Of a stretch of DNA of 64,000 bases, positions 18,699 to 30,600 are shown in pieces. Every line of letters begins with the position of its first letter. Position 1 is the stretch's first letter. A model generated the notes under the pieces. The model did no database searches. It saw nothing but the letters and a program-made list of their open reading frames with translations, and was not told where the DNA came from. Source of the stretch: Ichthyosporea sp. XGB-2017a (Eukaryota > Opisthokonta > Ichthyosporea); contig PDIM01010338.1 in assembly GCA_002811675.1 (NCBI GenBank), positions 37,944 to 101,943 of the forward strand. Direction: 5' to 3'. The translations under genes were made by a program, and so were the position numbers.

Positions 18699-21600
18699 TT
18701 AGAAGTCCAATGCGCATAACAGCGCTACTCCTCTCTTGATCCAGAAATTTTGGGGCTTGTCGGAAGGAATTTCCATTGTGAGAACGTAATTTGTGGAGTG
18801 GCCTGTAGTGGAAAGAGTTCCTGCTCGTGTGAGCGTTTTATACACCGGGCAATCGTAGATACCGGTTGTGGGCTTTACGCGATCTGTGACGGGAACCAGC
18901 CAGATGATTGGCATCGTGGTGAAAAGCTCTTTTGGTCGGGAGTCAGTGAGAACATGTGCTTCGCTATCCCATCTCGCTCCTTCTGCAAACAGACCCTGTA
19001 TGTAGCACCCGTCTGCAGGTCTTGATGTCAACTCATCTTCAGCATTTTTCAGTACTTTGAAGTCAAAGGATACAGTGTCAATGGATATGACATATTTTCG
19101 TGCGAAATTCTGCAATGTACCAGTTAAAAATGCCTGGGGAAAGAAAAATCCAGAAATCCAAAACACTTTCGGAATTCCGTTGTCAATCCAGTCTTTAATG
19201 AAGTCAATGCGGGCAACTAAATCAATCACCCAAGACGCAAGGGGCTTTAGGGATGGGTATGCTCTGCTCGCCCAAGCCTGGGGGACTTGGTTTGCGACCA
19301 TGCTGGTAACTTGCTTTTCAAGGTCACCTGACATTACCACTAATCCTTTGAGAGCTTTCAGGGTAACCTCCAGACTACTATGGATCTTGCTCAACAATTT
19401 GTTGTAGCGGACCAGCTCTTGCGTAAGAACAGTATTCATTGACTCATTATATTGGACCGGGTATTTCTCCATCACAGGACCGACGTCAAATGGCTTGGCA
19501 ACCTTTGATAAGATATCCGTTGCAGCTTCTTCGACTATATCTTCCATAGTCCTCCCTCCCCCGGAGGCTTTTCTGGGCTGAAGGGTCAGAATAACCTCTA
19601 ACAAGGCAAATGTCTCATTTTGAGCAAACGTGATATCAGCGTTGTTGTGGAGACCAAAAATCTCTGGTGTGTCATTGATGGGCAATTCTTTAATATAATC
19701 ATCGTACTCTTTGCTTCCTCCTTCTTCAATTTGGTAGTATATTCCACTTTCAGAGAAGGTATGTCCATCAGCAAGCACGTCCGTCGAGTAATAGTCAGCC
19801 AAAATATTCATCAAACACCTTCTATCCCAGTCATCAGTAACCCTTCCTCCGTAGTTGATATGCCCGGCAGTGTAAGTCAGAACCTTGTATGGGATATCAT
19901 CATACTCATCCAAGAACATTTTCAGTTGACTGATACAGATGGTTCTATCTCCATCTGTAAAGTCATATGCAATGTTAAAGCCGAGAGACCCGAATTTTCT
20001 TCTTTCCAATAATGACGCGTGGAAAAGGCTCAAGGAGAAGAGTAACTTTTTCCATGTGTCAGTGCCATGCTTGGTACAGGAGTTAAGAAAGTCATTGTCA
20101 AACCCAGCGTACGATCTCATGAGGTTCGCCTTGATTCCTCTGGGAGGTTCAACTGTCATCTTCACACCATTCTGAAGAATTGATACCGGAAACACTTTGC
20201 TAGGCATACTGGTCAGCCACATGCGGAAATCACGATGAACCTTATCTGGCTCAATATTTTCAACAATTCGCTCGAGGGAAGGCATCCAGCTTGGGGAAAG
20301 ATGGCAGTTTTGGAAAAACACCCACAATCCACGCTCATAAGCCTCTCGGAAGAGAGCTTCGGCCCGAGGACCTTGTCCTTGCCCTAATGATATTGCAGTC
20401 AACTTCGATGTAAACTTGAGCTCGGCGGCAAACTTGAAAAGAGCACTTGCCGGATCTGTACCCGCAGATAACACAAAGATAAGTGGGGTGCTTGGGGTTG
20501 AATCTTTGTACGCATCGGCCAGTGAAGTCGTCTGAGGCTCAATAAACCTTTGGCCCAAGTGCTCAGCAACAAATAACTGCATCGCATTTGTCACTTTGCC
20601 GGCACGCAAGCAACGAAGAACAAGAAGTCGCTGGAAGGAATTCAGAGTCTCGCCCCACTTTCCTGGCAATGGCTCTGTTTGAGGAGTTGCGCTGTCAAAT
20701 ATGTTTTTGAAACCATCAATATGCTCATGAAATGTAGATGCAATACCACTAAAGTTTGGAAGCTCGTTTAGCGCCATTAGTTCATTCCAGGCACGGGCGT
20801 TCACCCAGCTGGGGTCTGGATTAGGAATTTCCTGCTTTATAGCTCCCCCTGATAAAAGAAAAGACCATTCTTCCATGTCAATCATATTCCTGTTCATAAG
20901 AATTCGTACGCAGAGCAAAAATGCAAATAACATCTTGTGCTTTTCAAACAACGATCTACACACATTTGTATATAGACTGAAAGTAAAGTACTCGTTAATA
21001 TTAGCAATTCTCTCTTCTACATCAGTAGACTTATCCGCGTTATTAATTCCATTAACAAACAAGTTAACGAACCAAGGCAGTGAGTACTGGTACATGGGAT
21101 CAATATTTGCTAAATCGCTGATACAAAAGAACATTAAACTAGTTCGTACTGCCACAGGAATATATTTACTACGGGTAACATCAATGTCTTTTTCAGTTTG
21201 CTCCGCAATTTGGACCTTTGCCTTGATTTCCTCTGACGTTTTCTTTGAAGCCTCAAGAGTGGCAATAAGTCTTTCATCATCAACAGGACTTCCTTCTACA
21301 GCCGAAAGTAAATTCAATATTTTATCTTCAATTTCCTTCAATTCTGCCTGCATTTTTGCGTTTGACACAATCAGCTGATTCTTTGCTTCTTCTAAATCGG
21401 GTCTTTCTTCAGCAACTACGAGGGCCAATAGCTGATCTTCAAGACCACTTTCTGATAGAGTGAAGTTAATTAATGTCACTTTGGTTGATATTTCGGGAGT
21501 ATAATGTGGGTTGGGTAGCTTTGTGGTGATGTAAAACTTGAACTCCTCGTGATAGGGAATCACAGAGTCACCCATTTTAATTACGGTACTTCCTCCCTGC

Positions 21601-24600
21601 TTAAATGTTTGCCTAAGCAAAATACTCTCAAGTGCAGGGTCTAGTTCTTCACCTACATTTTCCAACAAGCAAGGTTTTCCAAACCGAACGGCATTTTCCA
21701 GATTGCGCAGAAAATCTCTGTCAGACAATTTGATGATATCAAGTCCGGCTTCCTTTTCCATTGCTTTAATCCACTTGTTTGCCTGCCCCTGTGGGTCAAT
21801 GAAGAGAGGCCAACGTTCCGAGTTTGCAACAATAACACCATTATCTGTTGATAAACTATCTCGAGGAAGACCAAAGATTTGCCAACTACGAATCTGAACT
21901 GGGTCTCCTAACACAGCTGTAATGTCAATCTTTTCCGAATGTGGCACATTGTAATGTTCAAGCCGCTCAGACCATATCTGAATAAGAGCTGCACGGTATT
22001 CAGCAGTGAAAGGTCCTAGGTATGCAATACCACCAGCACCAACCACAACATCCCCTACAATCTTAAAAATATAAATGTCCAGTGTATCGACTGTCTCTTG
22101 CCATCTTGTACGTTCATCTCCCAATGCACCAATAAGCTTTTCCGCCCGTTGCAGTTTTAGCGTACACTCTCCACATTTGCGTTGCAATTCATCCTTCTTG
22201 GCTACAGACTCATTGTACTTTCTTTCCAGCTCCTTGATGTTCATCTCAACTCCACGGAGCCTCTCCTTGGCATCATTCAATAGCTTAAGCGTTACTTCCA
22301 GAGAATCCTGCGCTTCCTTCAGAGCAGCACGCTTGGGAGCAACCAATTTTGTTACCAGATAGTACTTATGCATAGCTCTGACCCACATACAAAGCGATGT
22401 ACACGCTTTTGATACTTTGGCAATTGCTGTAGGTTGAAAATCTTCAGAGTCAATGTATGGTTGGATCTTTTGAATGACGGCTTCTGGAATGTTCTCCTTA
22501 TCATATGCAAAGAGGGAATCTAGAAACTTTTGTGGTTCCGTAAGAAGACCTTTTCCAGTATCCCAGTAATCGTCAACTTTGGTTCCTGGCTTCGGGCCAT
22601 CGATTCGCTTTGGTTTAAGAGCTTTCATGATGCATACAGCCTCCACAACAAGTTTCACACCTGGGGGCGGACGCTGCATAGTACGGACTTCAACAACATC
22701 GTTTCGGTTAAGAGACTTCAAACTTTGCAAAGCTGCGTCAAGAGCGGGCAATGCCTCGTCTAAATCACGCTGTGCATCGTCTGCAATGGCTTTGGTTTCT
22801 TCGGCTTTCTTTGAAGATTCCTCTTCCTCTTTGGCTACCACTGTCTTTGTTTCTTCAGCAACAACTTTATCAGCGGATATTTTAACCATCGCTTCTTCGG
22901 TTTCTTTTGCTGCTTGCTCTAACATAGGACGCATTACTTCCAATTCACTTTGGAGCAATTCTACCTCCTTTGCAGTTGTAAGAAGCTTTTCCAGACCTAC
23001 AGCTGTGCGATTTCTTCTTGCACGAATGTCACTCTTTTTCTTTCCGATCAACTTGGAAAAGATTGCAAGCAATTGAAGATAGCTTGTAGGAGTGACATAA
23101 TTGTGGCGCCCCAATTCGGAAAGATACGATTTCGATTTTTCTGACACAGACAGATGCATTTCATTGCACATGTTAACTAGCCCATTCATTACTGCGGGAT
23201 CATCTGTGAGGTCATTCACCTCTGACAAAAACGTTTTTGCAACAGAAATAAGAGCCTCTTTTGGCCATTCTGAAAACCAGTCGATTGTACAGCAATTAAC
23301 CAGAGCTGGAAACATTCTTAGTCTTGCACGGAAGATATCTCCGATGGGACTCATGCACAATACAACATGGAGATTTGCCTTCACTCGTTTCAAATACTGA
23401 TTAAATGTGTTTGTCTTTGTGGGTGTGATGCCTTGCTGCTGTAAAATCGGACGCACAGCGTTTCCGATTACCTCCATATCATCCGTTCCTAAAAGATTAG
23501 GAACATCACCTCCGTTGAGCATTGAATTTACATCTTCCAAGAACGACTCACGTTTAATTTGTGTATCCGCAAAAATAAATACAATGGGTTTGTCTTCAGC
23601 ACCCGCCTTGAGCAAGATTTTTTTCAAGTCGTCTTTCCACTCGGTATTCCCATAATTCTTTGACAATTCAATTTGAAAACATTCATAATCAGCCATGTAC
23701 GCCGCCAGTTTAGATAAACTCGCACGGCCGCTACCCCCCACCCCAAGAAGCAACGCATTTCCTTGCGGCTGCCTTAGAACTCGGCTAATCCTACACAAAT
23801 GGCCAACGGCATCCATAAACAAAACTAATTTCATTGGGGCCGTAGTTGTAGCATTGTAATCATCCAAATATTCATCTAATACTTTAGGCAACTTTTCAAA
23901 ATCAGTTACCTCCAGATATTCTCGATTTTCTGCCCCGGGAGTCATAAAGTCGCCGTAAAAGAGCCTCTCTTGTTCTCCTAGAACTGCTTGATAGTCGACT
24001 TCAAAGAGGGAGTCGCTGGTTGTATTCAACAGATTGTTAAACCAGTCTTTATCTTCCTTATTGATCAACCTATCTTGGAAGATACGTTGGTTTTCATGCA
24101 CCCAGAGACGGACAAAACTGACTTCATCAGAAAGGCTATGATATGGAGACATTAAAATACCTTGAAAAACTTTAGATAAATCACGAAGATTAAAAGTATA
24201 ATGAGACTTGGCAGGTGTGGGGAGAAGCTCTTTGGCAATAGTTGCGTATACATTAATAGTAGCCTGTACAGTTTTGCTTGTAAGGCCATCAGGGTCACTG
24301 AGCTGTGTCTGCTTGAGATACGTATTTAATATGGTGCCGAAAATCTTTGTCTTGCTAGAGTCATTCATTTCAGATATGTAAATAACATTAAAGTGTCTGG
24401 TCATTCTGTTTGTAATGGGATTACGTCCACCCCCTGGAGGCCCCATAGCACACACAAAATTTACATCAACAATCTCTTTAAATGTCCCAATGACTTTCCT
24501 ATCATACCATCCATCGTGGTCCATCCACTGTCGCAAAAGTTCAATAGGTGGTTGAGCGCCATATGTTTCTAATGCCGGCATATTTAAATCATCTACAAAG

Positions 24601-27600
24601 AATGTCATCTTTTTCCCAATTGGAGGCCCAAAAATTCCCTTTCGACGTTTATCTAGTTTGGAATCAATCAAGTCTTGGGTCTGATTGGCACTTGTTCTTG
24701 CAGAAAAGGCCAGAAACTGTGTCAAAATGTGAGGCGGAAGACCAGTCATAAGCTTACTTGACACTGTCAATGTTTTCCCTGTACCAGTAGGCCCTACCAT
24801 CATGACCTGCTGATTATTTGTTATCAGCTGATGCAACAAGTAAGAGTATCTTACTGTATCTACGGTTGGTACAATAATATCGGCAAAGGACAAAGACAGG
24901 TCCACTTTGAATTCGGGCTGGTCATCCATCCATCCAACCCAGCTGTTTGTCTCATCATCGTATCGGTAGTCGTACACCAAACCCGAGGCTGGAATATGGG
25001 CGACAATGTTGTGTTCTGCGAGCAAAGGCCTGAGGAAGGCATCAAAGAGTTCCCAGCCATTTCCTCCACATGTGGTTCCAATGCTCCAGATTAGCGAAAA
25101 AACAAACCATGGCTCAATGTTTTTGGGCAATGATTTAATTTTTTCCTCGGGAATAGTATATCCTTCTCTCACCTCAAAGGGTTGAAAGAAGCAGTCCATA
25201 AGCCGAATAAGACTGAACGTAAGGTTGCCATTAACAGTAGGAACTGGCTCATGCAAATTTTCGCGCAGAAACTGCAGACAAGGGGAGAGAAAATTGCTGA
25301 AGAGAGAGCTCAGTTGATCTCTGAATGGTACCACTGAGGGGTGTAGAGTATTGAACCAGCACTCTACAAACGGATCCACTCCAAGGACTGAAGGCTCAAG
25401 ATAAACCATCCCACATCGACTGACAGTTGCAGGAGATGCGACGGCGAGGTCCTCTACCTCGAAGATCATTCTCATCTCATCACTAAGCTTAATAATTTCT
25501 CCACTGCTGAGGCAGAGCTTCTTGTTATCATCAAGAACAGTGTTCATGTTTTCAATCCACACCGCGTCCACAGGCCCATCGAAGATGACCCATTTGTGGT
25601 CCTTTAGCCCATCACCAAGTGCTTGTCGTACAATACACGATAGAATCCCATCAGTCCATTCGTGCGTCATCAAATCAAACTCCCCGTATAGCTGCCCCAT
25701 AGTTATACTCTTGGGGTTTAAAATTAGCTGCTGTACCTTCTGGAAGCGGCCCTTTTCCTCTTCGCTCAAGGAATCTTCGCGCTGCTTAAGATTACACAGA
25801 GCCTGAGCTAGGAGTTTGTAACACATTGTCTTCCCAGAGCCGGTTGGACCGACAAGCATAAGCCCGTGTCGCACCACAGTTGTCTCAAACAATTGGATGC
25901 ACTTGGTCATGAACCCTTCCACGGGCTTCAGATTCATATCTGTACTGGTCTCAAGAAGCATCTTTTCCAGAGAGGCGTAATCTACCTTTAGAGGTTTCCT
26001 ACCTGGGAAAAGATCGGAAATTATTCCGTTGAATAAAAGCAAATCATCTGAAAGAAATTTAGGTACATTCACCTCACGCAAAGCCCGGAGAACAATAAGG
26101 TCTTCTGGCACATCGCCACCTTCCCTTTTGATGTTTCCGGCAGCACTAATCACTGATTTCACTGCTCTCATCCCGAAATCATAGTGATCTTGAGAGGACA
26201 GTTGTTCAGAAGAAAGTTTAAACGTGGAAGTGATCTTAAAAGACAAAATCCTTGCATCTGAAAACCCAAACGAGAAGAGCATAATCTCAGCAATCATTCC
26301 GTAATCGGGGACCATCATAGCCACTGGGCGGAAGAGGGCTTTTAAGTTATCAGGAAGTTCAGTTCTTCCTGCGTAACCGGGATTCATTGTGATAAATATT
26401 GCGCTGAAGGGTTTCAAAGCCAGCTCTACACCTTCGAAGACAAACCGAGTGAGGTGAGCATTCAAAGCCTTTTGAATGGTTGAAATTTGTTGAGCTACCA
26501 CCGACAACACTTCAATTTCGATACGATTAAATTCATCAAAGCAAGACCACGCCCCTGCACTTGCAACTCCTTTGAAGAACTTTCCCATGGAAATATAATC
26601 TAGCTGATCTGAGCAGTTAAACACAACACATTGTTTGGCCATGACTTTGGCCAGATCCTTGGATGTTTCTGTTTTACCAGTTCCTGCTGGACCAGCTGGG
26701 GCACCCCCCATGTTGAGATGGATGGCCCCTGTCAAAGTCAAGTAGCATCGATCGGTAAGTGGAGTAATCACAAGACGACCATTGTTTCCCAGGTACTCGT
26801 ATCCGTATGGAAATACTGCATTTACAGCTTTAATTTTGAGTGTGGATTCTTCCCAGTAACTACGCAATTGACTGATCCATTCAAAATCATTAGTTGCCTC
26901 TACTTTTTCATTGACAAGTTTAGCGACGACATCGCGCCCGTGGACATCGATGACAATCAACGCAGAAACTGCCATTCGGGTAATTGGGTGCAAATCCCCT
27001 CGCACTAACTCAACAAGACCCTCCAATTGCTTGACAAGGTCTGCATATAGCAGTCGTACTCCGTCGACGCCTTCTTCAATAGCCATTGTCACCTGCGCGG
27101 TCCAGTACACTTGCGATCCATTGATGACAATCTGGCCTGGCCAGCGAGTAACCCAGTCTGTACGTTCGATCGTAGGGTAAACATCCAAGGACTCCTTCAA
27201 AATGTGCTGCAAACTGTTTCGCATCACATTCTCTACTTCAAGTAGCCAATCTTCTACATTGCCGGTTGGGTAGAGCTTCTCTGAGTAGTCTACTTTCTCC
27301 CCTTCCCCACTATACATAGCAGTGATTTGTAGATCTTCTTGAAATTCCAAACTTGCAATGTTCTCGAAACATTTTCGGAGATGTGGCTGTACTGCTTTGG
27401 GATCTTTGGTCTGAGAAAGGATTTCAAGCAGCTCGTCGTCAGAAAGAAAGTAAAAGCGAGGGAAAGATGCGCGTTTCGTCTCGAGATACTCACTTAATCC
27501 TTTCTGCACAAGCTCAAGAAGTTTGTTACACTCGCGAAAGGAATCAAGCATCTTTCCATCTGGACAAAATGTAATCACATTCGGGTTTTGATGGGCATTG

Positions 27601-30600
27601 TTCATGATTTTTCGCCAGATCTTATCCATGGTCTGGTAGCGTTTAGATTCTGTTGGGAGCTGTCGATTAATGTCCTCGGAACTAAAAATAGGCTCAAGGT
27701 AGAGCCACGAACGCTGACAGGCGGCCCATTCGTCCATCACATCCTGAGTGGTCTTCAGTTTCATCTCCCACTTGTTCAACCGGTCCTCAAAGACTTTCTT
27801 GAAGGGAGAAAATGACATACTTTGTGTCATCACAATGTGGTCGTCCAATAATTGCAAGCCTTCTTCGCTTATCTTCATCACATATGTGCCCGTTTCCCGA
27901 TACTCTAGAATCTCCATATTCACATCCTGCCACTCTCGCTCCATCTTGTCAAGGGCGGATTCAATGGCGTATTCTTTTCCTGCAGCATCCCCGACCTTTG
28001 AAATCTCTTCAATATGATCTTGCAGCTTGAACTCCAGAAGTTTAGAAAAGGTGAGATTCTCATCCACAACCAACTCAAAACCAAGCTCATCTGACAACTT
28101 TTTCCAGTGTCTTTCTCGCATTCCAGGATTGCGCAAAGAGATGATCAAAGGTAAGTTGGGCTTAAATTCATCCATTTCCTCTTTAACCTGCGAGGCAACT
28201 GCTAGACATCCAGGAAGGTCCTTGAAGTGTTTTACACTTTTAAACATGGTCTTCCACGAGTCGGTGAGCTGCTTTTCGATTGCTTCCGGATCAAGTTCGG
28301 TGAAGGGATCCGTCATCCAGCTTTCCTTCCACTTCAACCAATCTGCAGTGGTTACCCAGAGGTTCTTGTAAGGCTCAAAGTCTTTAGTCAGTTTGGCCAA
28401 CTTATCATATTCGGTAACCTCAAGCCCAAACAGCTGCTCTCTTTGGTTGATCAACAACGCATTTTGCTGGCATTCCTTTAGCTGCTTACTAAGCTTCTTG
28501 ACCTCGTTGGAAATGTCTTGGGCCTTAGCAATATCCTGGTGCTGAGAGAATCCGGCAATAATCATATGCAGCTGCTCAAGCCTCTCCTCCAAGTTCGTCT
28601 TATCGGCGATACAGTTCTTCTGAAACTTTTCAGAATCTGTGGCGAGTACCTCTTCTGTTTCTTCAATTTGGTCATCCACCTTTTTATACCATCCAAATGC
28701 CTCCCATTTCATATCAAAATCCTCTTGATCCAGTGGATAGTTAAGGGCTGCGATGCGATCATAGTCCACCATAAGAGTTTCTACATCTTTATGCAGTTTG
28801 GCGGTCGTTTCCGGGATTGTTTCGATGTATGCGCGCTGCTCAGTTACTTCTTCGATAGAATTGCATCGCTCAAACAACTTTCGAGATATCATCTTGTATT
28901 CGCCAAGAATTGTTTCGTTCTTTTTACGAAGAGTTTGTGCCAACAATTGCAAGAGCTGTTTGCATAGCTCTCCTCTCTTTCTTGACAGAGTGTTGCGGAT
29001 ATTCTCACAGTTCACCCAAAATAAGCCTATAGAAATATGCTGAGGAATTTCCTTTTCTATAATCTCCTTTTCCTGGATGTGCATCGCAACCGCCTCCTCG
29101 AACGCCTCGAAAGAGCTGTTTTCGTTGCCAAATTCAATCAAGTACTCAGAAATATTTAAGTTGTAAAGGTCCAAATACTTGTCGTATTTCTTTGCATACT
29201 CAGTCAGAGGGATGAGTGCTTTGCGAATCACTGCCCTAAGCCTTTCGCGATACTCATTAACAAGTGGTTCATTCTCGTGCACTGTTTCCAAAGATGGATT
29301 TGTTGCCCAGAAAAGGTCTTCCATAACAAGGGGCTCTAGTTGTGGAATGTTTTGAGTTCCACTGAGAGCTTTATCGAAAACTGTCATTGTGGTCTGTTCA
29401 ATGAGATGTAGTTGAGTGCTGAACCGGAACCCATCAGCGTGTGGGAGAAGATCCAATAGGAACAATGGGTTCTTCGGAGGTTTGAAGGGACTTTGGCGAA
29501 GATCATCATTTGGCCACTCTAAATTATCGGCTGACATAACTGCCGATGCTACATCCTCTAATAGCTTAGTAAGAGCCCTAATGGAGTCTTGGCAAAGGTA
29601 TCGGAGAGCATCCTGCATTAGAAATTTAATCATATTCATAAACTTCTGCAGTTTCGTAATTTCGTAAATTTCCTTATTTTTCTCGTTCATATTGAACCAT
29701 CCCTTGCCCACATCCTTTAAGCTGTTCTTTATGAGATTCTTCATGCTAGCCACCCAATGTTCCCGCAAAAAGGTATGTGTCTGTACGTATGTCTGCGTCT
29801 GCATCTGCTCATACTCATCCAAACGGACACTTTTCGTAATATTGACATTAAATAGAGAGGAATCAATGACCTTATTACACTCGATACGAGCTTTTGTAAT
29901 GGCATTAATTACTTCCGATTTTGTTAGAAATGAGCTGAAAAGAAAGTGATTGTATTGGTCCCGGAAATTGTATTCTGGGAGTTCAATGTTGAACTGGCAC
30001 AGTTCTACAGGAATAGGTTGCTCAGGCCTAGTGACAAATCCAAATTCCTCTTGTTTTCCCTTATCCAGCACAGAGTCGAAAATTAATTGGTTGTTCACCC
30101 TTGCAAATTCCACTTTGAGCTCTTTTGCCAATTTGCCAATGTGCTTGTCTGCAAAAGACTTCATTTCTAAGTTCATTTTACCAGTAGCAAAATATATAAT
30201 CTGATCAAGGACTGCCTTATCAAAAGGAAGCAAGTCATCCGTTGGCATGCAATCAATATAAAGATTATATCGCAAAAGGGCCTCAGCTCGCTCGCGACTC
30301 TCATATGCTTCCACCATGCGCTGCGCAAATACATGAGGATCTTCGGAATTAAAGAAAACAAACAGCCGAGGAAGCTGTTCTCTCTCCCATTCACCATTGG
30401 TCATCCATTCAACTTCATATCGTCGAGTCTTCGCAACATAAGACAGAACCTTGCATTGTTTCCAGTATGGAGGGCAATTTTGTGGACTCTCTTTTCCATT
30501 GCGTACCTCTGGTTCCACATACAAACCTTTCGCTGGTACAAATTTCTTTATCCCGTTTTCAGTTCCCAACGATATCCATTCCTCTGGGGTGCGGCAGTCA